Assembly: GCA_029392055.1 (NCBI GenBank)
Contig: CP113928.1
Span: forward strand, 1,176,501 to 1,240,500
DNA: 64,000 bases
Source of the DNA: Leuconostocaceae bacterium ESL0723
GTDB lineage: Bacteria > Bacillota > Bacilli > Lactobacillales > Lactobacillaceae
Direction of reading: 5' to 3'
The notes under the pieces were generated by a model. It searched no databases. It was not told where the DNA came from and saw only the letters and a list, made by a program, of their open reading frames with translations. Shown in pieces: positions 24,440 to 33,326 of the stretch (the first letter of the stretch is position 1; each line of letters begins with the position of its first letter). Both the position numbers and the translations under genes were made by a program.

Positions 24440-24828
24440 GGGCGCACCCTCCTCCACAAGCGTTGCCACCAAGTCAAAGCCTCGATGATGACAACCGTAT
24501 TTACAAAATCACCACTGTGGGTAATGGCCACCCGGGTCTGGTAGGGAAAATCCTTAACCGTAATCACGGGCCGGCCATTGCTGGCATTTAAGATTGAGAC
24601 ATCGTGCCAGTGAACCTGCTTACCGATGCCGTATCCGGTGGCTTTGGAAAAGGCTTCTTTAGCAGAAAAACGACCAGCTACAAACTCGTCGTACCGCTTG
24701 CCCCGGCGCTGGTTGGCGGCTGCCAACTCCGCTGGGGTTAAGATGGTGGTCAAAAAATCCGGCTGCCGTTCGATAGCGGTTTTCACCCGATTAATCGATT
24801 CCATATCGTTGCCAATTCCGATAATCAT
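24418..24828 (-). CDS. acpS: Holo-acyl-carrier-protein synthase
   Basis: Transfers phosphopantetheine from CoA to acyl carrier proteins, probably including DltC nearby. IIGIGNDMESINRV with the metal-binding Asp and RFSAKEAFSKATG with the catalytic Glu/Lys are intact. Length 136 is slightly above the usual ~120 because of a basic tail overlapping alr. Standard acpS-alr pair. Confidence 0.95.
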   Translation of the reverse strand: MIIGIGNDMESINRVKTAIERQPDFLTTILTPAELAAANQRRGKRYDEFVAGRFSAKEAFSKATGYGIGKQVHWHDVSILNASNGRPVITVKDFPYQTRVAITHSGDFVNTVVIIEALTWWQRLWRRVRPWQGVIE

Positions 24829-24842
24829 GGCTTTATTTTAAC

Positions 24843-24883
24843 AAAAAAAAGCTAAACCAGCACTGTAATATAGCGGGTTTAGC
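24843..24883 (-). terminator. Terminator of the dlt operon
   Basis: gctaaacc/ggtttagc arms (24851-24858, 24876-24883) with a 17-base loop, then eight T on the minus strand. Confidence 0.8.
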
Positions 24884-24891
24884 CTTTTAAA

Positions 24892-26178
24892 TTAGTTGTA
24901 ACTCATCATCGACTGCTGAGATGGGTCCAGGTTTTGCCAGGACTGACTCAGGTAGTCATCATTCATTTGATAGTGGGTCTCCTGGTAAGGTGAAGACAGG
25001 AACGGCTTAATTGCCTGGTCGGCTGCGAGCCAACCACGCCAACCGATGTGGATGGTGTCTTGCATGAAGTAAGGGTCACCACCCTGCTTAGACAGGTCGG
25101 CAATGTTGTTGAAGCCCTGCGAAGTCAGCTGGTGCTTCATCTTTGCCACCGACTGCTGGTACATGTCCTGATTCAAACCAGTATAGTTCGACCAGCGTTC
25201 GTTGACCGGCGTAATGATGAACAAGACGTCAGTGTGCTCCTTAGCAAACTCCTGCAAGACCGCCTGGAAGTAGCTGTACTCAATTGACTGACGGTAATCA
25301 AAGTTCGTCTGAGCACCCTTCAAGTGCTGAAGGTTAGGTTGTACTCGCTGGGTATAGAAGGAGTTCTTAATCTGGAAGTTGTTATTACTGGTCTCCTTCT
25401 GGGCAGCCTTAACAGCCAAACGATCCAGCTCAGACTCGTTATAGGTGGCTGGCAACTTCTTACCCTGCTTAACTACGTCCTTGTTCCAGTTATTGGTACC
25501 GAGATAGTTCGTGAAGAGCTCATCTTCCCGTGAGAGAATCCGGTTCTGGAACTTAATGGCACCCAAATCAGCGGCAGACAATGAATGGCCGTCCTTAACC
25601 TCGTTTAACAGACGGGCATAAAAGTCATTGTTCTTGATTGGTTGCTGATTCAAGAGGGCCTGGGCCATAAACTTATCAGTGGCAGTTGGTTCCTTACCCA
25701 TGTTCAAGAACCACTCCGTCAACTGCAGGGGTGAATAGAAGGTTGAGAAGGCCGCGTTGACCCCATCCTTAGTAAACCACTGCGGCGAAATGATAAAGAC
25801 CGCCTTCTTGTGATCCAAGGCCGGCTGCATTTCCTGCATGCTCATGTAGTGAATCATCGCCTCAGTACCAGGCTTTCCCATGAGGAAGGGCTGGTAGTCC
25901 CGGTGGTACTTGGCCGCCAGAACGGAAGGGTGCATGTTGTCAAAGCGGGTCAGCTCACTGGAACCAAAGAAGGGAACGAATTTCTCCCCCTTGGCAAAGG
26001 CGGCCCGTTTAATGCCCTGGCCTTTAATAATGTCGTCGGAAAAAGAAACTGATGCTTCCCGCAGACCCTGCTGACTCATATGGTTGAGGGGGAAGGGCAG
26101 CAAAAATAAGAGGCCTATCAGACCGAAGGCCAAAATCACCGGCCCAAATATTTGCCATAATTTCTTTTTGTCTGTCAT
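24892..26178 (-). CDS. dltD: DltD, D-alanyl transfer protein
   Basis: Extracellular membrane-anchored protein of the D-alanylation pathway. After one N-terminal helix (about 10-28) come the SGNH-like FFGSSELTRFDNMHPS (catalytic Ser), IISPQWFTKDG, and the C-terminal DxxH in QDTIHIGWRGW. Length 428 is normal. I chose ATG 26178; the TTG at 26193 is less likely. Overlap or close spacing with dltC shows one operon. Confidence 0.95.
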   Translation of the reverse strand: MTDKKKLWQIFGPVILAFGLIGLLFLLPFPLNHMSQQGLREASVSFSDDIIKGQGIKRAAFAKGEKFVPFFGSSELTRFDNMHPSVLAAKYHRDYQPFLMGKPGTEAMIHYMSMQEMQPALDHKKAVFIISPQWFTKDGVNAAFSTFYSPLQLTEWFLNMGKEPTATDKFMAQALLNQQPIKNNDFYARLLNEVKDGHSLSAADLGAIKFQNRILSREDELFTNYLGTNNWNKDVVKQGKKLPATYNESELDRLAVKAAQKETSNNNFQIKNSFYTQRVQPNLQHLKGAQTNFDYRQSIEYSYFQAVLQEFAKEHTDVLFIITPVNERWSNYTGLNQDMYQQSVAKMKHQLTSQGFNNIADLSKQGGDPYFMQDTIHIGWRGWLAADQAIKPFLSSPYQETHYQMNDDYLSQSWQNLDPSQQSMMSYN

Positions 26179-26185
26179 GACTTTT

Positions 26186-26422
26186 TTATCCAATCAATGA
26201 TTTTACTTTGGCCACAATCTTGTTTGGCGTGTTCCACTCGTCCCGGTTAAATTCAGAAACGGGCGCCTGAATGTTGAACTTGTTTTCCAAATCCAAGAGG
26301 AGCTCAACCGTGGCCATTGAATCCAAGAGACCAGTGTCGAAAAGATCCTCGTCCATTTGATTGGACAAGTCCTCACCAGTAATGTTGTTTAACAACTGCA
26401 AAACTTCTGCTTGCACATCCAT
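26186..26422 (-). CDS. dltC: DltC, D-alanyl carrier protein
   Basis: 78-residue carrier protein; phosphopantetheine attaches to Ser35 in DTGLLDSMATVELL. Loaded by DltA and delivers D-alanine to DltB. GGAGG site upstream. Confidence 0.97.
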   Translation of the reverse strand: MDVQAEVLQLLNNITGEDLSNQMDEDLFDTGLLDSMATVELLLDLENKFNIQAPVSEFNRDEWNTPNKIVAKVKSLIG

Positions 26423-26470
26423 AATTATTTTCCTCCGTTAAAACTGTTTCTCAAACTAACTGTAGCACCA

Positions 26471-27679
26471 TCAGCGGTGGAACCAGAAAGTATCTAGGAA
26501 ACCTTCGAAAATCAGAAAGCTGACCATCACAACGTTGAAGGTTAGGAAGATTGCAAAGGCTTCCGTGAACTTGTTGTGAGGGACATTGTGCTTTTTCTTG
26601 TAACGCAACCAGGCATCGTTGATGACCAGGCCAAAGCCGTGGAAAAGACCGTAGGTAATGTACCACCAAGTCAGCCCGTGCCAGAATCCCATCAACAGCA
26701 TGTTCAACACATAGGCCACATTGGAGGTGGTAATCCGGCTCTTAAACCACTTGTTCTTCATCATGGTAAAGACCAGGCGCATGAAGACATAGTCACGGAA
26801 CCAGAAGGACAAGGTCATGTGCCAGCGATTCCAGAAATCCTTTAGGTTCTTAGACCGGAAGGGCTGGTTGAAGTTCATTGGGACATTGATACCCATGATA
26901 TAACCGATGGCCACCGCAAAGAGCGAGTAACCAGCAAAGTCAAAGAAGAGATCAAAGCCCCAGGCGTACATGACCGGGATTAACCACCAGGACCAGAAGT
27001 GGTTAGGGTCTGCCAGGGCCATGTTCTTAGCATAGGGCAGCCAAATATCACCAAAATAGTGGGCAATAATGAACTTGTACAGGAAACCTAAGAAGAGGTA
27101 CTTAACTGCCTTGCGCAGGTATTCCAGGTAGGTTGCCCGGTCAGGAACACTCTCAATGTCCTTGGTAAAGCGGCGGTACCGGTCAATTGGTCCTGATGAC
27201 AGCGTCGGCATAAAGAGCACGAAGCGCAGATAGTGCATCGGTTTGAACTCTTTGATGCTGCCATCGCGGGTCTCAATAATCATCCCCACCGTTCGGAAGG
27301 TCAGGTAAGAAATTCCCAAGAAGCCAATTAGGCTCAGTTCTGGTTGGAAGAGACCGGTCCCGGCAATCCGCACCGCAACAATTGGTAGGATTGACAGGAT
27401 AGTCACGATATAAAAGACCGGGGTACTGTTTTTAGACTGGCGGTACTTGGTGTACCAGCCCACCAGGAGGGCTTCCCAGATAATATAGACAATTAACGCA
27501 TAACCCTGATGAATATGCTTAGCATCGCCGTCAAACATCAGAAAGATGAAGACAAAGGAAACTAAAATCTCATACCAGTTAATCCGCTTACCAAAGTAAA
27601 GGCCCACGGCCAGTGGCACCAAGGCAATCAGCAGGTAAACGAAGTACATCGGGTCAGCATAAGGTTGTAAATTAGGCAT
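26471..27679 (-). CDS. dltB: DltB, MBOAT-family D-alanyl transferase
   Basis: Membrane-bound O-acyltransferase with about 11 membrane segments. The MBOAT motifs DFWNRWHMTLSFWFRDYVFM and FWHGLTWWYITYGLFHG, with the catalytic histidine in FWHG, are intact. Start at 27679 fits AGAGGTGAATGGCA; an ATG two codons upstream is also possible. Overlaps dltA by eight bases. Confidence 0.96.
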   Translation of the reverse strand: MPNLQPYADPMYFVYLLIALVPLAVGLYFGKRINWYEILVSFVFIFLMFDGDAKHIHQGYALIVYIIWEALLVGWYTKYRQSKNSTPVFYIVTILSILPIVAVRIAGTGLFQPELSLIGFLGISYLTFRTVGMIIETRDGSIKEFKPMHYLRFVLFMPTLSSGPIDRYRRFTKDIESVPDRATYLEYLRKAVKYLFLGFLYKFIIAHYFGDIWLPYAKNMALADPNHFWSWWLIPVMYAWGFDLFFDFAGYSLFAVAIGYIMGINVPMNFNQPFRSKNLKDFWNRWHMTLSFWFRDYVFMRLVFTMMKNKWFKSRITTSNVAYVLNMLLMGFWHGLTWWYITYGLFHGFGLVINDAWLRYKKKHNVPHNKFTEAFAIFLTFNVVMVSFLIFEGFLDTFWFHR

Positions 27680-29201
27680 TGCCATTCACCTCTGCAATCA
27701 GGCCCTTTAAGTCAATCTTACCATTAGGGGTGAGGGGCAAAGATTCACGGTAAATAAAGCGACTGGGAACCATGTAAGGCATCATAATGTCGGTCAAATC
27801 ACCCTTAATCGCATTGGTCAAATCCATGGGCTTCTCAAAGTCGTTGTCCGCAGGTACCACAATGGCTAGGAGTTGCTTAACCTTACCATCCGCATCATAG
27901 CGGGGTACCGCAACTGCCTGCTTTACCCACTGACTTTGCTGGAGCTGCTGGGCAACTTCTTCCAGCTCGATTCGGAAGCCGTGGAGCTTAATTTGAAAGT
28001 CAGTCCGACCCTGGTAGTGCAGGAGTCCATCTTCATCCAAGGAAGCCAGATCACCAGTGTGGTAGGCCTGCAAGCCATCCACGTCACTAAAGGCAGCGGC
28101 TGTCTTTTCGGGGTTGTTCAAGTATCCCTTGGAGACTGAAGGACCAGCAATAATAATTTCACCAGCCTCACCAACTGGTTGCTCGGCCCCGTTTTCATCT
28201 TGGATGGTAATCTGAGTGTCATCCTTGGCATAACCAATTGGCATCTTGTCATACTTTTCCAAAACTTCTGGAGTAATCGCCAGAGAAGAAACCGCAACCG
28301 TGGCTTCGGTTGGGCCGTAAGTATTGAAAATCACGGCGTCTGGGAAGCGCTCCGTCAGCTTCTCAGCGGTCGTCTTGGTCAAAACCTCACCACAGAAGAG
28401 GAAGGTCTTGAGGTTGGGATGGTTTTCCTGCTTAAATTCAGGATCTAAGAGGGCCACATCCGCAAAAGATGGGGTTGAGACCCAAACGTTTAGGTCCAAC
28501 TGTGGCAAAGTAGGAAAGAGTTTCTTAAAGTCATCGGCCACAATCTTAGGCAAGGCCTTCAAAGTCCCACCAGAAGTCAAGGCTGGTGCCCAGTCCATGA
28601 CCGAAAGGTCAAAGGAATAAGGCGGCTGAGACAGGAAGTGCTCACCGGGCGCCAAGTTAAAGTCATCGCCCAGCACCCAGTTAGTAAAGCTTAGGAGGTT
28701 ATCGTGGGAAATCTGGACACCCTTAGGCTTACCAGTCGTCCCAGAGGTAAAGATAATGTAGTAGTTATCATCCCCATCGACCGGGTGGGTCAAATCATAG
28801 TGGTCGTCTCGACTCATAATATCGGCCAGCAAATCAGGGCGGTAAACTGGCACTTCTTCGACGATAATTGGCAGGGCATCCACGGCCAAGATAGCGGCGG
28901 GTTGACCAATTTCTAGAATGTCAGTGATGCGTTCGTCAGCCGAGTTAATGTCAACTGGAATGTAAGCGTGGCCGGACTTAACGGCTGCCAAAAAGGCCAC
29001 AATCATTTCAAATTGCTGACCACCAAAGACCATCAGGGGCGCCTTTTCAGGGAAGTCCTGCTTGTCCAAAAAGGCTGCTAAGCTGTCAGAAGCTGCCTTC
29101 AGCTCAGCGTAAGTATGCTCAATCCCCAGTTCATCGTAGGCAACCTGATCACCCTGGGTCAAAGCGTACTGGTCAATTTGCTCAATAATGTTGTTTACCA
29201 T
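27672..29201 (-). CDS. dltA: DltA, D-alanine:carrier protein ligase
   Basis: Cytosolic adenylating enzyme that charges DltC. ATP motif IIFTSGTTGKPKGVQISH, NTYGPTEATVAV, YHTGDLASLDEDGLLHYQGR and LTPNGKIDLKGL are visible. ATG 29201 is properly spaced from GGAG; the ATG at 29210 is too close. Confidence 0.97.
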   Translation of the reverse strand: MVNNIIEQIDQYALTQGDQVAYDELGIEHTYAELKAASDSLAAFLDKQDFPEKAPLMVFGGQQFEMIVAFLAAVKSGHAYIPVDINSADERITDILEIGQPAAILAVDALPIIVEEVPVYRPDLLADIMSRDDHYDLTHPVDGDDNYYIIFTSGTTGKPKGVQISHDNLLSFTNWVLGDDFNLAPGEHFLSQPPYSFDLSVMDWAPALTSGGTLKALPKIVADDFKKLFPTLPQLDLNVWVSTPSFADVALLDPEFKQENHPNLKTFLFCGEVLTKTTAEKLTERFPDAVIFNTYGPTEATVAVSSLAITPEVLEKYDKMPIGYAKDDTQITIQDENGAEQPVGEAGEIIIAGPSVSKGYLNNPEKTAAAFSDVDGLQAYHTGDLASLDEDGLLHYQGRTDFQIKLHGFRIELEEVAQQLQQSQWVKQAVAVPRYDADGKVKQLLAIVVPADNDFEKPMDLTNAIKGDLTDIMMPYMVPSRFIYRESLPLTPNGKIDLKGLIAEVNGNA

Positions 29202-29217
29202 GGGTTGCATGCTCCAA

Positions 29218-29358
29218 TTAGAATTCGTTATAGATAAAGTGTCCGCCCGTCACACCAGAGAAGCTGTACAGGTAGATTAGGGTCAAAATAACCAAAAAGT
29301 AAAAGAGCGTTCGCAGAATGAAGTTTATCAACGGCTGTTGAAAAAACTTTTTAAACAT
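29218..29358 (-). CDS. dltX: DltX, small membrane protein of the dlt operon
   Basis: 46 residues: MFKKFFQQPLINFILRTLFY begins a basic N-terminus and one membrane helix (about 13-34), and the C-terminus is HFIYNEF. That FxYxxF end is the conserved DltX motif whose tyrosine has been shown in other Firmicutes to carry D-alanine from DltB to DltD. First gene of dltXABCD, 16 bases before dltA. Not found by longer ORF cut-offs. Confidence 0.93.
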   Translation of the reverse strand: MFKKFFQQPLINFILRTLFYFLVILTLIYLYSFSGVTGGHFIYNEF

Positions 29359-29466
29359 GGTGGTAGTCCCCCGTTTTTAACGCTATCGGTTTTAGTGTAT
29401 AATTTGCTTACTTTCAAAACTTTTGCCAGTTGAAATTGGCCTTTAAAGTTATTTATATATTCGCAA

Positions 29467-29504
29467 GTTAACATATTGTAACATACCTACCAAATGTTGT
29501 TAAC
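29467..29504. promoter_or_regulatory. Divergent dlt / EIIC-like intergenic region with inverted repeat
   Basis: GTTAACAT (29467-29474) and ATGTTGTTAAC (29494-29504) face each other around a TTGTAACATACC core in the 190-base gap between dltX and the plus-strand gene. A TATAAT occurs at 29397-29402 on the plus strand but without a clear -35. No ORF is present in the gap. Confidence 0.35.
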
Positions 29505-29547
29505 GGGGCGGCGCAACGTTTAACCCGGATAGAGATGAGAGGAATCC

Positions 29548-30765
29548 ATGTTTCAAAGCTGGCTTAATAAACTAACCCGCTGGGATGAAAAATTCATCAA
29601 CCTGCTAATTATCAAGGCATTGTACCAAGCTTTTCGGGTGACCATGCCGATTTTGATTTTATCGGTCTACTGGCACCTCTTTGTCCAGCTATTTTTAATT
29701 CCAAACAGCCTTTTTCCTACTATATTAGGTTATACGAATCCACGGATTCTTTCTCCTCAGGTGCTCCAGAGCCTCAACAGTTTAACCGACTATGCGGTCG
29801 CCCTGATTTTAACAATTGCCTTTACCCGGGCCTACCTGAATTTACGGGGCGTTGAAGACGATCTCCTACCCATCCTGGTCAACTTCAGCCTAACGGTCCT
29901 CCTATTTTTGAGTGGTGGCGCCCAGATTCAAAACCAGATTAATATCCAGTACGCTGTCATCCTGTTAATCTCCTTGGTAGTGAGCGAGAGCTACTATTGG
30001 TTAGACCGGATAACCTCCTATCGAATTCCGCCCTTTGGCCTAACCCACATTATTTGGGCTGGCGTAACCGGCTTAGCCATGCTCTACGTTGAAAACTTCT
30101 ATAACACCAGTTGGCTGCAAGGTCCCTTTGCCGACTTTTTCTCAGACAGCATTTTCACCCATTTCTGGGGTCTGATAGGCGTTGCGCTGCTTGCACCGCT
30201 GTCAGCCTGGCTGGGCTGGAAAATCCCCATCGAACTGACCCAGATACCGATGGACCTGAACCCAGTTACCAGTAACATTGATGCCGTTTACCAGTCGGTG
30301 AATGCCACCATCCCTTACCCGGAAAACCTGTACTCGGTCTTTGCCACCTTTGGTTTCCTGGGCGGGGTCGGTAGTACCCTGGCCCTAAGTTTTTGGTTGC
30401 TTTTTGCCAAGCATAAGGCTGGCCGTCGTCTTGGCCAACTGGCCTTTATCCCTTCTTTGTTTGATAACAACCAGCTGCTAATGTTTGGGGTGCCAGTCTA
30501 CTTGCGCCCCCTGATGCTAGTACCCCTGGTCCTGGCCTCAGTTTCTAGTAGCCTAGTGGGCTTTATCGCCATCAAGCTCAAGCTGGTGGACCCGGCCATT
30601 TTTACTGTGCCCACCGGCACGCCCCGTCTGATTACGGGACTACTGGCCAGCCAAAGTCACTGGACTAGCCTCCTGCTAATCCTGGTGATTTTTGCTCTGA
30701 CCCTGGCCATCTACCGGCCCTTTGTCCTCGCCCTTGGCAAGGAGGTGACCCATGAAGCGCAGTAG
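29548..30765 (+). CDS. EIIC-like membrane protein (CelB/LacE fold), probably non-PTS
   Basis: 405 residues, about 10 membrane segments, with the layout of the lactose/cellobiose EIIC family. The hallmark loops are altered: where ChbC-like EIICs have a GxHG-type histidine this protein has FWGLIGVAL, and where they have NINEP followed by hxFGxP it has SLFDNNQLLMFGVPVYLRP. So the phosphotransfer/sugar His and Glu are both missing while the scaffold remains. No EIIA or EIIB is nearby and no ptsI is in the window. It overlaps the next gene by 14 bases. It may move another solute or help a cell-envelope process; that is inference. Confidence 0.75.
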   Translation: MFQSWLNKLTRWDEKFINLLIIKALYQAFRVTMPILILSVYWHLFVQLFLIPNSLFPTILGYTNPRILSPQVLQSLNSLTDYAVALILTIAFTRAYLNLRGVEDDLLPILVNFSLTVLLFLSGGAQIQNQINIQYAVILLISLVVSESYYWLDRITSYRIPPFGLTHIIWAGVTGLAMLYVENFYNTSWLQGPFADFFSDSIFTHFWGLIGVALLAPLSAWLGWKIPIELTQIPMDLNPVTSNIDAVYQSVNATIPYPENLYSVFATFGFLGGVGSTLALSFWLLFAKHKAGRRLGQLAFIPSLFDNNQLLMFGVPVYLRPLMLVPLVLASVSSSLVGFIAIKLKLVDPAIFTVPTGTPRLITGLLASQSHWTSLLLILVIFALTLAIYRPFVLALGKEVTHEAQ

Positions 30766-31633
30766 ACTCATCCTGTTAATCGGTGTCATTTTACTGATTG
30801 TCATTAGCTCCTTTAGCTGGAGCTGGATGTCCAGGCAGCACAACAATGACCGGGCTATCCAAAACGCCCGGATTCAACCGGTTATCTTTGTTCCCGGATC
30901 GGGTGCAACCGTTAACCGCTTTGATGACCTCTTTACTGCCTTAGAAAAAGATAATCCCCGGCAAAAAACCTCAGTCCTCAAGGTCAAAGTTAATAAGGAT
31001 AACAGTATTTCCTATACCGGTACCTTGAATAAGACGGCTCGTAACCCTTATATCGTGATTGGGTTCCAAGACAATAGTGACAGTTATGCCAACATTAAGC
31101 GCCAGGCTAAGTGGCTGTCACTGGCCATGAACGACCTTCAGCGCAAGTACCATTTCCGTGACTTCTCAGCCGTAGGGCATTCCAACGGTGGTCTGGATTG
31201 GACTGATTATTTGGAAAACTACTATAGTAGCTACCACTTCCACATGCGGACCCTGATGACCCTTGGAACCCCATATAACTTCTCCGAATCTTCAGTTACT
31301 CGGCAGACCAACATGTTAACCGACCTGATTGATAATGCTGGCAACCTGCCTAGTGACTTGACCGTCTACTCAGTCGCTGGTAGTGAAGATTACACCGATG
31401 ATGGGACCGTCCCCGTACAAAGTGTCCTGTCCGGGAAGTACATCTTCCAAAAGAATGTTAAGGCCTATACCCAAATTACTGTTTCGGGTAACAATGCGGC
31501 CCACTCCAGCCTGCCAGAAAATCCGGAAGTCGTTCAGTTGATTGAGGAATATGTCCTGAAAACTGGTAACAATGGCACCAACGGTACCAACCGGCGCCAA
31601 GGCCTCCGTCAGGCCAACCGTGCCGATAATTAA
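30752..31633 (+). CDS. DUF915-type alpha/beta hydrolase, membrane-anchored
   Basis: One N-terminal membrane helix (about 7-24), then an extracellular alpha/beta hydrolase. PVIFVPGSGAT forms the oxyanion-side loop, the nucleophile is Ser in AVGHSNGGLDW, the acid lies in DYTDDGTVP and the histidine in NAAHSSLPEN. The family is common in lactobacilli, with esterase activity assumed. It starts inside the preceding gene, whose last codons provide GGAGGTGA, so the two are coupled. Confidence 0.88.
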   Translation: MKRSRLILLIGVILLIVISSFSWSWMSRQHNNDRAIQNARIQPVIFVPGSGATVNRFDDLFTALEKDNPRQKTSVLKVKVNKDNSISYTGTLNKTARNPYIVIGFQDNSDSYANIKRQAKWLSLAMNDLQRKYHFRDFSAVGHSNGGLDWTDYLENYYSSYHFHMRTLMTLGTPYNFSESSVTRQTNMLTDLIDNAGNLPSDLTVYSVAGSEDYTDDGTVPVQSVLSGKYIFQKNVKAYTQITVSGNNAAHSSLPENPEVVQLIEEYVLKTGNNGTNGTNRRQGLRQANRADN

Positions 31634-31653
31634 ACCAAATACATCCCAAGACC

Positions 31654-31681
31654 TTGCCAGTACAGCCAGAAGTGATATAAT
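31654..31681 (+). promoter_or_regulatory. Promoter of the TPM-lemA operon
   Basis: TTGCCA (31654-31659) and TATAAT (31676-31681) are separated by 16 bases, 32 bases before the GTG start. Confidence 0.7.
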
Positions 31682-31712
31682 TTCGCCATCAAATCATTGA
31701 GGGAGCGTCACC

Positions 31713-32636
31713 GTGTCAGTTCGGGCTTTAAGTAAATATCAAGTAGCACTGATTGTGCTGGTCAGTCTCGCCCTGGCTTTGCTGTGGTCTCAACACCCGG
31801 TCCAGGCTGAGAACCCAGAAACCATCCGTCCCAGCCGTAACTTTGTGGTCACCGACGATGCCAATATTTTGACGCCGGCTAGCAAGAACCACATCATTGA
31901 CCAGGACCGTCAATTTAAAAAGACCGCCCAGCAGCCCCAGGTGGCCGTCCTCACTGTTGATAACACGGACGGTTTGGACATGAAGGAATTCACCAACCAG
32001 CTGACCCAGCGTCGCATCTGGCAGGCCGGTAAGAGTGGCGAGGATAACGGCGTTATCATTGTCTTTGCCAAGAATAATGGTCAAAACAACGTCCGGATTG
32101 CACCCGGTTCTGGCGTTGAATCGGTCCTGCCCGATGGCAAAACGATTGTCATGCTGGAAAATCACCGGGACCAACTCAAATCTAAGGACCCCGACCAGGT
32201 TAACCAAGGCCTCATGGCCGTCTTTGACCAGGTAGCGGCCCAGCTACCAACCACACCAGGAAGCAGTAAGCCCCAGGGTCGTCAAAACAGTCCCTACCTG
32301 CTACCCTTGGTAGTTCTGATTGCCCTAATGATCTCCTTTGGTATCCTGATTCTTTGGAGCCACCGAGTCACCCGGCGCGGCGGTGGTACTGATCCCAGTC
32401 GACAACCCGGCGACCGCCCTGGTTATCGGGGCTATGGTGGGGGCGGTTTCTTCAACGGCTTCCTGCTAGGTTCCCTGCTCTCTTCCATGGATCATCGCGA
32501 CCACGATGACGATGATGACGACTGGCCACCGGGTGGTGGATCAGGCTTCTCCGGCGGTGGTGATTTCGGCGGCGGGTCAGACTTCTCCGATTCAGCCGGT
32601 GGTGGAGATTTCGGCGGCGGTGGTTCCGATATTTAA
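31713..32636 (+). CDS. TPM-domain (YgcG-like) membrane protein with glycine-rich tail
   Basis: Signal segment (about 10-27, ending VQA), extracellular TPM domain (about 43-185; FVVTDDANILTPASKNHI, VAVLTVDNTDG, GEDNGVIIVFAKNNGQN), a membrane helix (about 200-222), and a cytosolic tail rich in Gly, Asp and Ser ending GGGGSDI. TPM proteins pair with LemA in many bacteria; the function is not settled. The start is GTG at 31713 after GGGAG. 19 bases before lemA. Confidence 0.9.
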   Translation: MSVRALSKYQVALIVLVSLALALLWSQHPVQAENPETIRPSRNFVVTDDANILTPASKNHIIDQDRQFKKTAQQPQVAVLTVDNTDGLDMKEFTNQLTQRRIWQAGKSGEDNGVIIVFAKNNGQNNVRIAPGSGVESVLPDGKTIVMLENHRDQLKSKDPDQVNQGLMAVFDQVAAQLPTTPGSSKPQGRQNSPYLLPLVVLIALMISFGILILWSHRVTRRGGGTDPSRQPGDRPGYRGYGGGGFFNGFLLGSLLSSMDHRDHDDDDDDWPPGGGSGFSGGGDFGGGSDFSDSAGGGDFGGGGSDI

Positions 32637-32655
32637 TAATGAGGTTTAGATACAA

Positions 32656-33282
32656 ATGAAAACAATCAATGCAGACACACCGATTTACCAGAAGAAAAGC
32701 TTTATCATTACCATGGTAATTTCCGCCCTGGTCCTAATCCTGGGTATCGGTTTCATTGCTGGCAGCAATGGCCTGAACCGGGCCCAGCAGGACGTCGATG
32801 AAAGCACTGGTTCAGTCCAGACAGCCCTGCAAAACCGGGCCGACCTAATTCCAAACCTGGTCAATGCCATCAAGGGCACCCAGGGCCAGGAAAGTGCGGT
32901 TTATGGTAAAATTGCCGACGCCCGCACCCAGTATAACCAGGCTAAGAGCGCCTATAACAGCGCCGACAGCCAGGACCAAAAGACCAGTGCCATGCAGAAC
33001 CAGGAAAAGGCGCTGAACGTGATGGTTTCAGCTATTAACGAGAACTACCCCAACTTGAAGTCCGGCGACCAGGTGACGGTGCTGATGGCCCAAATCGAAG
33101 GCGCCGATAACCGGGTCACCTACCAGCGGGAAAAGTATAACAAGGCGGTGCGCGCCTATAACAACAAGGTGGTTTCCTTCCCTAGCTCAATTGTTGCTAG
33201 CCTGACCAATCATCAGAAGTTACACTACTTCAGCGCTGACGAAAGTGCGCAGAGTAATCCAACCGTTAACTTTAATAACTAA
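32656..33282 (+). CDS. lemA: LemA family protein
   Basis: 208 residues: one N-terminal membrane helix (about 15-37), then a helical bundle with the LemA signature NRADLIPNLVNAIKG and a C-terminal KVVSFPSSIVAS. Partner of the upstream TPM protein in one operon. A terminator follows. Confidence 0.93.
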   Translation: MKTINADTPIYQKKSFIITMVISALVLILGIGFIAGSNGLNRAQQDVDESTGSVQTALQNRADLIPNLVNAIKGTQGQESAVYGKIADARTQYNQAKSAYNSADSQDQKTSAMQNQEKALNVMVSAINENYPNLKSGDQVTVLMAQIEGADNRVTYQREKYNKAVRAYNNKVVSFPSSIVASLTNHQKLHYFSADESAQSNPTVNFNN

Positions 33283-33284
33283 AC

Positions 33285-33317
33285 AAAAAAGGCGGAAGCT
33301 TAAGCTTCCACCTTTTT
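33285..33317. terminator. Bidirectional terminator between lemA and the surface-protein gene
   Basis: aaggcggaagctt/aagcttccacctt stem with one mismatch, A-run before and T-run after; the two genes converge on it. Confidence 0.88.
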
Positions 33318-33326
33318 ATATTGTTT

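Noticed and set aside
32452-32655. Arg/His-rich minus-strand frame opposite the TPM gene
   Set aside because: Antisense shadow of the glycine/aspartate-rich tail of the TPM protein.
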